Shown one piece after another: positions 1 through 7,252 of a DNA stretch of 12,613 nt. The notes under the pieces are model-generated. The model did no database searches and was not told where the DNA came from. It saw only the letters and a list, made by a program, of their open reading frames with translations. The position numbers were made by a program, and so were the translations under genes. The stretch is from contig CAIYRJ010000355.1 of NCBI GenBank assembly GCA_903928615.1, positions 1 to 12,613 of the forward strand. The letters are read 5' to 3'. This DNA is from an uncultured Actinomycetes bacterium (lineage in GTDB: Bacteria; Actinomycetota; Thermoleophilia; Miltoncostaeales; Miltoncostaeaceae). Numbering within the stretch: the stretch's first letter is position 1; the number at the start of each line of letters is the position of its first letter.

Positions 1-722
1 CCGCCGTGCTGATCGGCCTCGTCTACAACCTCGCGTACGGCGCGTCGCTGCTGTCGTTCACCAACCTCTTCCAGTACAAGCTGCAGCTCACTGACACCCG
101 CCTGGCTCTCTCGCAGCTGCCGTTTCTCATCGCCGGCATCGTTGCCGCGCTCGTGGTGGGCAAGATCCGCGGCGCGGGCAAGCTCACCCGCCGCGGCGCG
201 GTGCTGTGGGGCACCATCGTCACGGGGCTCGGGTTTGCCGCCTTCACCATCGCGGGGTACGGCGAGGCCGATTCGTACCTGATGTACCTGCCGGGGCTGA
301 TCCTCGTGGGCGTCGGCGTGATCGTCGTGGCCCTGCCCTACGGCAACATGTTCCTGCAGAGCGCCGACCCCAAGCACTACGGCGCCGTGTCATCGTCGCG
401 AACCACGGTTGGGCAGTTCTGGTACTCGCTGGGCCTCGCCGGGTCGACCGTGCTCATCGATGCCATCACCCGCCGCGACGTGCAGGACCGGCTCGGCGGT
501 CAGTCGGCCGAACAGCTCAAGGAGTGGGCGGTCTCGGGCGGCAAGGTCCCGGCCCCCGCTGACGTGCTTGACGTCGCGGGTGGCATCTACCCCGGCGCCT
601 TCGGTACCGCCATGGCCGTGGTGGGCGCCATCTGCGTCCTCGCGGGGCTCGGCGCCTACGTGATCATGCGCGTGAACATGCGCACACACCCCGATCCCGA
701 GAAGGAAGTCCCGCACGCGTGA
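1..722 (+). CDS. MFS drug/multidrug exporter, C-terminal half (5' truncated)
   Basis: This is the last roughly 240 residues of a major facilitator superfamily transporter, an inner-membrane secondary carrier driven by proton exchange. The reading frame is open to the left edge. A GTG at 6 exists but is very unlikely to be the start, because only about six membrane helices are present where the family has 12 or 14. The visible part alternates hydrophobic helices with short basic loops such as GKIRGAGKLTRRG (about residues 52-64). A long polar loop before the last helix (about residues 150-195) is seen in 14-helix DHA2/EmrB-QacA type exporters. The protein ends in a charged tail. The substrate cannot be read from the sequence. 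The downstream amidohydrolase starts 108 bases later on the same strand, so the two may be co-transcribed. The superfamily is secure; the DHA2 subfamily is a moderate inference. Confidence 0.85.
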   Translation, partial: AVLIGLVYNLAYGASLLSFTNLFQYKLQLTDTRLALSQLPFLIAGIVAALVVGKIRGAGKLTRRGAVLWGTIVTGLGFAAFTIAGYGEADSYLMYLPGLILVGVGVIVVALPYGNMFLQSADPKHYGAVSSSRTTVGQFWYSLGLAGSTVLIDAITRRDVQDRLGGQSAEQLKEWAVSGGKVPAPADVLDVAGGIYPGAFGTAMAVVGAICVLAGLGAYVIMRVNMRTHPDPEKEVPHA

Positions 723-830
723 TGGCCTTTTCATCATGCCCAGCCCATGCCCCGGGGCGCTCAGGCCGCAGCGTCGACCGTGTCCAGCATCGACCCTCCC
801 GTGCCGTCCCACTGACAGAAGGAGCCCGCC

Positions 831-2591
831 GTGCCCGCTGATGTGATCCTCAAGGCGTCTGCCGTCATCACGATGGACGACGCGAACCCCCGTGCCGAGG
901 CCGTGGCCATCGATTCATCCGATGGCACGATCGTGGCGGTGGGATCACTGGACGACTGCACCACGGCCGCGCCCGACGCGAAGGTGCAGGACCTGGGCTC
1001 GTCGGTGCTCATGCCGGGCTTCATCGATCCCCACAGCCACCCGGTGCTCACGGGCCTCATCACCCAGGAGCCGGCCTACTGGATCTCCCCGTGGGAGGGC
1101 TACCCCACCTTCGCCGACGTCGAGGCCCTCTTCCACAAGATCGACAAGGAGCTCCCCAAGGGGCAGGCCGTGCTGTGCAACGGGCTCGACCGCCTGCTGC
1201 AGGGTGCGCCCGAGCTCACCAACACCCAGCTCGACTCCTACTTCCCCGAGCGGCCCGCGCTCATCGTCGACAACTCCGGGCACGAGGTGTACTTCAACTC
1301 GGCCGTGATCACGCTCGCCGGCTGGCCGGACGGCAAGCCGCCGGCCGACCCCGAGGGCGCCCGCTACGGCCGCAACGATGACGGCACCTCGAACGGCCGC
1401 GCGTACGAGACGGCCGCCATCATCGGCGCCACCCACAACTTCATGGCCAACGCCAAGCCCGTGCCCCATCCGCTGCTCTCGGCGGCGCGGTGGTACGCGC
1501 TCATGGCCCGCAACGGCATCATCGCCACCAGCGAGCACGCGTATGGCACGCAGTTCCTCAAGGCCTACGTGGGGCTGGCATCGGTGCCCGAGTGCCCGCT
1601 GCGCCTGGCGCTCTACCACATGGCCATCGAGCCCGATTGCGGCGACAAGCTCGACTCACCGGTGCCCGAGACCATGCTCTGGAAGCAGGGCATCAAGCTC
1701 TGGGCCGACGGCTCGCCGTGGGTGGGCACCATCGCCATCTCATTCCCGTACCTCGACACCGAGACCACGCAGAAGGCCGGCATCACGCCCGGGGTGCGCG
1801 GCGAGTCGATGATGAACTACTCACGGGTGGACCTCGACAAGCTGCTCGACGCCAACGCGCCGGCGGGGTGGCAGATGGCCTTCCACGTGAACGGCGACGT
1901 TGGCCTGGACGTGGTGCTGGACGCCTACGAGCGCGCCCTCGACAAGAGCGGCCGCACGGGCACCGACCACCGCTGGAGGGTGGAGCACTGCGGCGCGGCG
2001 CGCGGCGACCAGTTCGAGCGCGCCGCCAAGCTGGGGGTCACCCCGTCGCTGCTCCCCGCCCAGTTCATCTACTGGGGCGACCTGCTCGACGGGCAGATGT
2101 TCGAGTCGGAGATCGGCAGCCAGTGGTGCCGCGCGGGCGACGCCATCAAGTCGGGCGCGGTCACGACCTTCCACAACGACGGCTCGGTGAGCCCGCCCAT
2201 CCCGCTGCTCAACGTCCAGGCCATGGTCACCCGCCGCTGCTACAGCGGCCACGTGCACGGGCCGCAGCAGATGGTGTCGATGGAGGACGCCCTCAAGGCG
2301 CACACCGTGCACGCGGCGTGGCAGATCGGCCGCGACAAGGACCTCGGCAGCATCACCGCCGGCAAGCTCGCCGACCTCGTGGAGCTGTCAGCCGACCCGC
2401 TGGCCGCCGACCCCGCGAAGCTCACCGACCAGGTGAAGGTGGTGTCCACCTGGCGCGCGGGCAGCAAGATCGACCTCGACGCCTTCCTCAAGGAGGTCGA
2501 GGCCATGGACCCCACCGAGCACCAGCACCTGGCCCACGAGGCCGCCGGCCACCACTGCTGCGCCCACAACCCGGCCGGGCACAAGCACTGA
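831..2591 (+). CDS. YtcJ-type metal-dependent amidohydrolase (Amidohydrolase_3) with His/Cys tail
   Basis: This is a 586-residue hydrolase of the amidohydrolase superfamily, YtcJ/N-substituted-formamide-deformylase-like branch, probably cytoplasmic since no signal peptide is seen. The GTG start is chosen for the AGAAGGAG at 817-824, six bases upstream. Family landmarks occur in order: an N-terminal beta-sandwich strand region, the metal-binding H68-S-H70 in PHSHP, an ADGSPW segment near 295, H352 in FHVNGD, H386 in VEHCG, and H448-N-D450 in FHNDGS. Then comes the closing segment with DLGSITAGKLADLVEL, where the sandwich domain is completed. Length is close to the family norm of about 540-570. 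The excess is a C-terminal tail after about residue 562 with eight histidines and two adjacent cysteines, probably metal-binding. The family acts on diverse C-N bonds, so the substrate is unknown. Co-transcription with the upstream exporter is possible but unproven. Confidence 0.93.
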   Translation: MPADVILKASAVITMDDANPRAEAVAIDSSDGTIVAVGSLDDCTTAAPDAKVQDLGSSVLMPGFIDPHSHPVLTGLITQEPAYWISPWEGYPTFADVEALFHKIDKELPKGQAVLCNGLDRLLQGAPELTNTQLDSYFPERPALIVDNSGHEVYFNSAVITLAGWPDGKPPADPEGARYGRNDDGTSNGRAYETAAIIGATHNFMANAKPVPHPLLSAARWYALMARNGIIATSEHAYGTQFLKAYVGLASVPECPLRLALYHMAIEPDCGDKLDSPVPETMLWKQGIKLWADGSPWVGTIAISFPYLDTETTQKAGITPGVRGESMMNYSRVDLDKLLDANAPAGWQMAFHVNGDVGLDVVLDAYERALDKSGRTGTDHRWRVEHCGAARGDQFERAAKLGVTPSLLPAQFIYWGDLLDGQMFESEIGSQWCRAGDAIKSGAVTTFHNDGSVSPPIPLLNVQAMVTRRCYSGHVHGPQQMVSMEDALKAHTVHAAWQIGRDKDLGSITAGKLADLVELSADPLAADPAKLTDQVKVVSTWRAGSKIDLDAFLKEVEAMDPTEHQHLAHEAAGHHCCAHNPAGHKH

Positions 2592-2604
2592 TCGAAGGCG
2601 TTCC

Positions 2605-2633
2605 GGGCGGGTGGCGCTGCGCGCCGCCCGCCC
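2605..2633. terminator. GC-rich hairpin, 13-bp stem, between convergent genes
   Basis: Thirteen bases (GGGCGGGTGGCGC) pair with GCGCCGCCCGCCC around a three-base TGC loop. One pair is a T-G wobble when read on the plus strand. It begins 13 bases after the amidohydrolase stop. No T-run follows, so it would be an actinobacterial-style terminator without a U-tract. Because it lies between convergent genes, it could stop transcription from both sides. The stem is seen directly; termination is inferred. Confidence 0.65.
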
Positions 2634-2635
2634 GA

Positions 2636-2652
2636 GGCGCCGCACCGGCGCC
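2636..2652. terminator. Second small GC hairpin, 7-bp stem
   Basis: GGCGCCG pairs with CGGCGCC around a CAC loop, directly after the larger hairpin. It is followed by a short pyrimidine stretch containing TCTTCT. The tandem arrangement suggests a reinforced terminator for the amidohydrolase transcript, possibly also serving the minus-strand gene ending at 2724. Confidence 0.45.
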
Positions 2653-2723
2653 CGGTCTTCTGCTGGTCGGGGTCCGGTGACGCTCCGATGCGGGCGCGAC
2701 CGGGTTCCACCCCTTCGGGGCGC

Positions 2724-3170
2724 CTAAGCGGCCTGCTCCAGGTCGACCCGGATGCGCGTGGCGTCGTCGCCGTCGCGCTCCACCGTGACGCGGTCCACCA
2801 GCTGGCGCACGATCCACAGGCCGCGGCCACGGCGGGAGTCGGGGCGGGGCGGGTGCTCGCGCACGGCCTCGCCCCAGTCGAAGCCGCTTCCGGCGTCGCA
2901 GACCTCCACGTGCACGCCGTGATCGCCGTTGGCCTCGGCCACCACGTGGATGGGCGCGGCGCCGTGCTCCTGCGCGTTGGCGATGAGCTCGTCCACGGCG
3001 AGGGCCAGGTCGTCGGCACGCTCGCCATACCCCGCGCGCTCGGCCAGTTCCTGCACGGCCGCTCGCACCGGGGCGATTTCCCCGGGGTCGCTGCCGATGG
3101 TGGCCTCGATGTGTGTTGCGTCGGCGTTCACGAGAGGTGAATGGACAATACGCCGTCGGAGCGACGACAT
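2724..3170 (-). CDS. RsbW/SpoIIAB-like anti-sigma ATPase (HATPase_c_2)
   Basis: This is a 148-residue single-domain GHKL ATPase of the anti-sigma factor/serine-protein kinase type. Such proteins bind an alternative sigma factor and phosphorylate a STAS anti-antagonist. The N-box is visible at ELIANAQEHG (residues 61-70), the G1 box at CDAGSGFD (91-98) and the G2 box at RRGRGLWIV (113-121). The ATG at 3170 is preferred because it has a GGAAGAG just upstream and gives the family length. An in-frame GTG at 3230 would add 20 residues unlike the family. A GTG at 3131 has no ribosome site. No STAS partner or sigma factor gene lies in the window, so its target is unknown. It is divergent from the L,D-transpeptidase gene, with 111 bases between starts. 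The fold is secure; the role in a sigma cascade is inferred. Confidence 0.88.
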   Translation of the reverse strand: MSSLRRRIVHSPLVNADATHIEATIGSDPGEIAPVRAAVQELAERAGYGERADDLALAVDELIANAQEHGAAPIHVVAEANGDHGVHVEVCDAGSGFDWGEAVREHPPRPDSRRGRGLWIVRQLVDRVTVERDGDDATRIRVDLEQAA

Positions 3171-3242
3171 CCTGCTCTTCCGTCCCCCGGTTACGACCGT
3201 CCCGCCATGACCTCGGCGCGCGGGGGCCACCGGGCACGCCGC

Positions 3243-3248
3243 TACGAT
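3243..3248 (+). promoter_or_regulatory. Possible -10 box of the L,D-transpeptidase gene
   Basis: TACGAT lies 33 bases before the GTG start and fits the TANNNT pattern of an actinobacterial -10 element. No convincing -35 hexamer is seen 16-18 bases upstream. A single weak hexamer is easily found by chance, so this is tentative. Confidence 0.25.
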
Positions 3249-3281
3249 GCCCGGCGTTCAGGATTCCCGACCGGAGGCCCC

Positions 3282-4322
3282 GTGCCCGCTTCCCGCAAGA
3301 CCGCCCGCATCGCCCTCGCTGCCCTGGCCCTCGTCGCGGTGCCGGCGGCGGCCCTCCCCGCCACGGCGCTCGCGCAGGATCCAGCGGCCGCGCCACCGGC
3401 CTTCCCGGCCACCACCATCCCCGTGGGCGTCACCGTGGGCGGCGTCGACGTCTCGGGCCTCGCGGGCCTCGACGCCCGCCAGCGCGTGTACGACCAGCTC
3501 GTCACCCCGCGCCGCGCGCCCCTGCCCGTCACCTTCGAGGGCAAGCGGTTCACCATCGCCCCGGACGCCGTGGGGTACAGGGCCGATGTGGATGCGGCCA
3601 TCCTCGCCGCCTACCAGCAGGCCCCTGCGATCGGACAGGTGATCGACGTGCCGGTGGCGCAGTCCATCAGCCAGAAGAAGCTGCGCGAGGTGCTCACCTG
3701 GCGTGCCACGCAGTACGAGGTGGACGGCAAGGACGCCGCGGTCTCCCTGCGCGGCGTGCAGCCCATCATCCGTCGCGCGAGCCTGGGCACCGAGATCGAC
3801 GTGACGAAGTCGGTGGCGCTGCTCACTCCCGCCTTCACGACCGCGCGCCCGGCCACGCCCTACGCGCTCGTCACCAAGAGGGTGCGTCCCACCGTCACCT
3901 CGGTGGGCGCGGTGATCGTCATCGACAAGAGCGCCTTCAAGCTCCGGCTCTACCGCGGCACCACGAAGCCCGACGGCTCGGTGATGAAGCGCATCCGCAC
4001 CTATCCCATCGCCATCGGCCAGCCGGCGTACCCCACGCCCACCGGCAACTTCTCGGTGATCCAGAAGCAGGTGAACCCCACCTGGTTCCCGCCCGACTCG
4101 CCGTGGGCCGCAGGCCTCGGGCCGGTGCCGCCCGGGCCGAGCAACCCGCTCGGCACGCGCTGGATCGGCACGTCGGCGCCGGCCATCGGCATGCACGGCA
4201 CGCCCAACTCATCGTCGATCGGCACGATGGCCTCGCACGGCTGCATCCGCATGTACATCGGGGACGTCGAGAACCTCTACGAGCGGGTCGAGATCGGCAC
4301 GCCGGTCTTCATCCGCAACTAG
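3282..4322 (+). CDS. Secreted L,D-transpeptidase (YkuD) with N-terminal peptidoglycan-binding-like domain
   Basis: This 346-residue exported enzyme would form 3-3 crosslinks in peptidoglycan, or attach other molecules to it, outside the cytoplasmic membrane. The GTG start is set by GGAGG at 3273-3277, four bases upstream, and by the signal peptide that begins right there: basic residues 5-9, a hydrophobic stretch to about 26, and a likely cut after ALA (residue 31). Residues about 44-150, starting VGVTVGGVDVSGL, resemble the domain often found before VanW or YkuD domains (PG_binding_4 type). The catalytic YkuD domain covers roughly 205-346. It shows H305 in MHGTP and the SHGC motif with H319 and nucleophile C321, followed by IRM. 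All expected catalytic residues are present. It stands alone as a transcription unit, divergent from the RsbW-like gene and convergent with hflX. Confidence 0.93.
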   Translation: MPASRKTARIALAALALVAVPAAALPATALAQDPAAAPPAFPATTIPVGVTVGGVDVSGLAGLDARQRVYDQLVTPRRAPLPVTFEGKRFTIAPDAVGYRADVDAAILAAYQQAPAIGQVIDVPVAQSISQKKLREVLTWRATQYEVDGKDAAVSLRGVQPIIRRASLGTEIDVTKSVALLTPAFTTARPATPYALVTKRVRPTVTSVGAVIVIDKSAFKLRLYRGTTKPDGSVMKRIRTYPIAIGQPAYPTPTGNFSVIQKQVNPTWFPPDSPWAAGLGPVPPGPSNPLGTRWIGTSAPAIGMHGTPNSSSIGTMASHGCIRMYIGDVENLYERVEIGTPVFIRN

Positions 4323-4334
4323 CGGTCCCCGGCC

Positions 4335-4353
4335 CGGCGGCGCTCAGCCGCCG
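4335..4353. terminator. Small hairpin between convergent ldt and hflX ends
   Basis: CGGCGGC pairs with GCCGCCG around a GCTCA loop. The loop contains the hflX stop codon (TGA on the minus strand), and the hairpin starts 13 bases after the transpeptidase stop. The gap between the two genes is only 21 bases, so this is the only candidate for a shared bidirectional terminator. There is no T-run on either side. The stem is seen; its function is inferred. Confidence 0.4.
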
Positions 4354-5675
4354 TTCAGCATCGCACGCACGCGGGCGGCTTCCACGGGGGGCATGAGGGC
4401 GCGGATCACCGTGCCCTCGGGGCCGGCGTCCTGCGTCACGTCGCGGCCATGCGCGTACACGGCCGAGATGACGTCGCCGCGCGCGTAGGGCACCTCGAGC
4501 TCCACGCGGTCCCACCGCGCCCGCGCGGTGGTGAGCAGGCGGTCACGCAGCTCGTCGAGGCCCTCACCCGTGAGCGCCGAGGCCATGACCGCCTGGGGGT
4601 ACCGCCGCGCGAGGGCGTCGCGCTCCTCCTCGTCGAGCAGGTCCACCTTGTTCAGCACCAGCAGCCGCGGGATCTCCTGCGCGCCGATCTCGTCGAGCAC
4701 CTCCTCCACCGCGGTCGCGCGCGCGGCGCGCCCTTCGTCATCCTCCGAGGCGTCGGCCACGTGGATGATCAGGTGGGCATCGCGCACCTCGTCGAGCGTG
4801 GAGCGGAACGACTCCACGAGCTGGTGGGGAAGGTGCCGGATGAACCCGACCGTGTCGGACACCAGCACCTTCATGCCGTCCTTCGTGAACGCGCGCGTGG
4901 TGGCGTCGAGGGTCTCGAACAGGGCGTCGTTCACATCCACCTCGGCGCCGGTGAGGGCGTTCATCAGGCTCGACTTGCCCGCGTTGGTGTAGCCGGCGAG
5001 CGCCACCCGCGTGACGGCCGACGCCAGGCGCTCCTCGCGCATGGTGTCGCGGCTCTTCGCCACCTCGGCGATGCGCTTGCGCAGCACGCCCATGCGGGTG
5101 CGGATCATCCGCCGGTCCGATTCCAGCTGGCTCTCACCGGGACCGCGCGTGCCCACGCCGCCGCCGAGGCGCTCGAGGTGCTGCCAGAGCCCCTCCTGCC
5201 GGGAGTACGAGTACTCCATCTGCGCGAGCTCCACCTGCAGCTTGCCCTCGGCCGAGCGGGCGTGCAGCGCGAAGATGTCGAGGATCACCCCGGTGCGGTC
5301 GACCACGCGGGTCTTGAGCTTGTCCTCGAGGTGGCGCTGCTGGCCCGCGCTGAGGTCGCCCTCGCAGGCGATGACATCGGGCTTGTTCTCCTTCACCCAC
5401 TCCGACAGCTCCTCGAGCCGCCCCTTGCCGAGGTAGAGGCGCGGGTCAGGGCGGTCGCGGTGCTGCACCACGCGGTGCACCACGAGCGCGCCGGCGGTGT
5501 CGAGCAGGTCGCCCATCTCGGTGAGGCGGTCGTCCTCCTCCACCGGCGAGCAGTTGAGCGACGCGATGAGCACGGCCTTCTCGGCCTTGCCCACCTCGTG
5601 CAGGCCCCGCTTGTCGTCGGGATCCTCCTCGCGCCACGCGCGCCCCCGGTAGGTGCGCTGGAGCTCCCTACCCAC
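4344..5675 (-). CDS. hflX: Ribosome-associated GTPase HflX
   Basis: HflX is a 50S-binding GTPase that, in studied bacteria, splits stalled or hibernating ribosomes, notably after heat stress. The 443-residue length is typical. The N-terminal domain runs to about residue 165. The family hallmark GTRGPGESQLESDRR (175-189) follows. The G domain has a P-loop in GYTNAGKSS (228-236), DATTR (257-261), DTVG (274-277), NKVD (342-345) and SAL (366-368). A C-terminal domain of about 60 residues completes it. The GTG start overlaps the upstream lipoprotein stop by eight bases. A GGAGGG sits 11 bases before it, a slightly long spacing. An in-frame GTG at 5594 is a weaker alternative start. The overlap implies translation from the same mRNA as the lipoprotein. 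Confidence 0.97.
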   Translation of the reverse strand: MGRELQRTYRGRAWREEDPDDKRGLHEVGKAEKAVLIASLNCSPVEEDDRLTEMGDLLDTAGALVVHRVVQHRDRPDPRLYLGKGRLEELSEWVKENKPDVIACEGDLSAGQQRHLEDKLKTRVVDRTGVILDIFALHARSAEGKLQVELAQMEYSYSRQEGLWQHLERLGGGVGTRGPGESQLESDRRMIRTRMGVLRKRIAEVAKSRDTMREERLASAVTRVALAGYTNAGKSSLMNALTGAEVDVNDALFETLDATTRAFTKDGMKVLVSDTVGFIRHLPHQLVESFRSTLDEVRDAHLIIHVADASEDDEGRAARATAVEEVLDEIGAQEIPRLLVLNKVDLLDEEERDALARRYPQAVMASALTGEGLDELRDRLLTTARARWDRVELEVPYARGDVISAVYAHGRDVTQDAGPEGTVIRALMPPVEAARVRAMLNGG

Positions 5676-6285
5676 CGCTCACCGGACCCTCCAGGTCGTC
5701 GCCGGTCGTGGCCTTGCGCATGAGGTCGACCGTCCGCAGCACCGCCTCGTCATCGATGGGACCCTCGGCGATGACCAGCAGCGACACCCTGCCCACCACC
5801 ACGTTGAGCGCACGGGCGTCCTCGGCGCGGAAGCCCTGGGAGCCGCCGTACTGCGAGGGGGTCCACGGCGTGCCGCCCGGGACGGCCGCCTTGGCCACCT
5901 GGCCGCCGATGGCCCGGGCCGGCTCGCTGTCGTCCCACAGGCTCGCCACGGCGACGAGTCGTGCCCCGTCGGGACCGGTCCACGTGCGCGTGGCCGCGCC
6001 GCGCAGCCCGCCGTCCTTCGCGCCCTTGGCCAGCCCCGGGATGGACTCCCCGAGGGTGGCCTTGTCGAACTCGCCCGAGCCGGTCTTCACCTCGGGACCG
6101 GCGATGTCGAGCCCCGGGCGCGTGGGAAGCACGCGCACGATGAAGGCCGGATCGGCCTCCACGCTGTCCTGCGCGGCCACGCCCCCGCCGGCGCAGCCCG
6201 CGAGCAGGGGAACGCAGGCGACGGCCGCCACGAGGGCCATAACCCTTAACCGATGCACAATGGCCGCTCGCCGGGATCGCGTCAT
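5668..6285 (-). CDS. Predicted lipoprotein of unknown function
   Basis: This 205-residue protein would be membrane-anchored and face the outside of the cell. The ATG at 6285 begins a type II signal peptide: basic residues 3-6 and 12-14, a hydrophobic core from 15 to 27, and the lipobox LAGC ending at C31. Longer in-frame starts would extend into the promoter and htpX leader and have no supporting ribosome site. An ATG at codon 16 is also possible. The mature part is mixed alpha/beta in appearance, with no motif I recognise. It contains a repeated small-residue style and a segment ALNVVVGRVSLLVIAEG that looks like a beta hairpin. It ends inside the hflX start, so it is the promoter-proximal gene of an hflX operon. 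It shares a divergent promoter region with htpX. I assign no function. Confidence 0.8.
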   Translation of the reverse strand: MTRSRRAAIVHRLRVMALVAAVACVPLLAGCAGGGVAAQDSVEADPAFIVRVLPTRPGLDIAGPEVKTGSGEFDKATLGESIPGLAKGAKDGGLRGAATRTWTGPDGARLVAVASLWDDSEPARAIGGQVAKAAVPGGTPWTPSQYGGSQGFRAEDARALNVVVGRVSLLVIAEGPIDDEAVLRTVDLMRKATTGDDLEGPVSGG

Positions 6286-6292
6286 GAACGCT

Positions 6293-6298
6293 CTTATA
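6293..6298 (-). promoter_or_regulatory. -10 box for the lipoprotein-hflX operon, possibly leaderless
   Basis: On the minus strand TATAAG is followed by seven bases and then the lipoprotein ATG. With normal -10 to start-site spacing, transcription would begin at or next to the A of the ATG, giving a leaderless mRNA. That is common in actinobacteria and agrees with the absence of a Shine-Dalgarno site there. At the -35 position the sequence is GGGAAA, not TTGACA. Confidence 0.5.
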
Positions 6299-6300
6299 CT
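6295..6300 (+). promoter_or_regulatory. -10 box for the htpX operon
   Basis: TATACT is one base off the TATAAT consensus, in an otherwise GC-rich region, and lies 49 bases before the htpX ATG. It overlaps the minus-strand TATAAG by four bases, so polymerase binding in the two directions should be mutually exclusive. No clear -35 hexamer is seen upstream of it. Confidence 0.5.
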
Positions 6301-6349
6301 GACACGCGATCGGGGTTTCCCCCGCGTGCGAACGACATCTGGAGGACTG

Positions 6350-7252
6350 ATGGGCTCCGGCGCCACCACTGGCTGGAACTACTTCAAGACCGCGCTTCTC
6401 ATGGCCGCCCTTACAGGCGTGCTCGTGCTGCTGGGCGGACTCATCGGCGGATCGACCGGACTCATCGTCATGGTCGTCATCGCCGTCGTCTTCAACTTCG
6501 CGATGTACTGGGGCAGCGGCAAGATGGCCCTCAAGATGTCGCGGGCCGTGGAGGTGTCACCCGAGGAGGCACCTGAGCTGCACGCCATGGTCGATCGCCT
6601 GGCCGCTAGGGCCGGGTGCCCGAAGCCCGGCGTGTACGTCACGCCCGACCAGCAGCCGAACGCCTTCGCATGCGGCCGCAACCCCAAGCACGCGGCCATC
6701 GCCGTGACCCAGGGCATCCAGCACGCGCTCAGCCCGCGCGAGCTCGAGGGCGTGGTGGCCCACGAGATGGCCCACATCAAGAACCGGGACATCCTCATCG
6801 CCAGCATCGCCGCAATGGCCGCCGGCGCCATCGCGGCCATCGCCAACTGGCTGCAGTTCTCCCTGATCTTCGGCGGCGGGGACGAAGAGGGCGGCGTGGG
6901 CGGCCTTGCCGCGATCGCCGCGATGATCATCGCGCCGATTGCCGCGGTGATGATCCAGATGGCCATCTCGCGTGGCCGCGAGTACGAGGCCGACCGCACC
7001 GGCGCAGAGCTGATGGGCGAGACCGAGCCGCTCGCGAGCGCGCTCGAGAAGCTGCAGATGGGCGCCGAGCGCATTCCGATGGATCCCAACCCCGCGACGG
7101 CGCAGATGTATATCGTCAACCCGTTCGCGTCGTTCCACGGCGCCGGCATCACCAAGCTCTTCTCCACTCACCCGCCCATGGATGAGCGGATCCGGCGCCT
7201 TCGCGCCATGGGGGCCACGATGCCGGCCCAGGCCCGGGAGGCCATCGCATGA
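6350..7252 (+). CDS. htpX: Membrane zinc metalloprotease HtpX (M48B)
   Basis: HtpX is an integral membrane protease with a cytosolic active site that degrades damaged membrane proteins and is often stress-induced. The 300-residue length is normal. The ATG is set by GGAGGA at 6341-6346. Two N-terminal helices (about 12-34 and 35-54) precede the catalytic part. H138-E-M-A-H142 binds zinc, and E211 in EYEAD is the third ligand. Two further hydrophobic stretches (about 149-177 and 184-207) lie between them, as in the family. FSTHPPMDERIRRLR near the C-terminus is also characteristic. It begins a plus-strand run. Its stop overlaps the start of the next small gene as ATGA, so translation of the two is coupled. 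No key residue is missing. Confidence 0.96.
   Translation: MGSGATTGWNYFKTALLMAALTGVLVLLGGLIGGSTGLIVMVVIAVVFNFAMYWGSGKMALKMSRAVEVSPEEAPELHAMVDRLAARAGCPKPGVYVTPDQQPNAFACGRNPKHAAIAVTQGIQHALSPRELEGVVAHEMAHIKNRDILIASIAAMAAGAIAAIANWLQFSLIFGGGDEEGGVGGLAAIAAMIIAPIAAVMIQMAISRGREYEADRTGAELMGETEPLASALEKLQMGAERIPMDPNPATAQMYIVNPFASFHGAGITKLFSTHPPMDERIRRLRAMGATMPAQAREAIA

Noticed and set aside
748..760. The GCCCCGGGGC palindrome between the exporter and the amidohydrolase as a terminator
   Set aside because: It has no loop and no flanking T-run, so it is not a credible hairpin. It is more likely chance in GC-rich sequence.
1490..2680. A 396-codon open frame in another frame of the amidohydrolase gene
   Set aside because: It is Arg/Pro/His-rich, has no ribosome site and no recognisable domain. 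The overlapping frame carries all amidohydrolase motifs.
2688..3140. A 150-codon plus-strand frame opposite the RsbW-like gene
   Set aside because: It lacks a ribosome site and any motif. The minus strand encodes an intact GHKL ATPase.
3113..4396. A 427-codon plus-strand frame over the L,D-transpeptidase gene
   Set aside because: The frame is Arg/His/Ala-rich without motifs. The other frame has a signal peptide and the SHGC active site.
4449..5723. A 424-codon open frame on the plus strand opposite hflX
   Set aside because: It is antisense to a gene with complete GTPase motifs. It is very rich in His, Arg, Ala and Leu, as expected from the complement of GC-biased codons, and shows no family motif.
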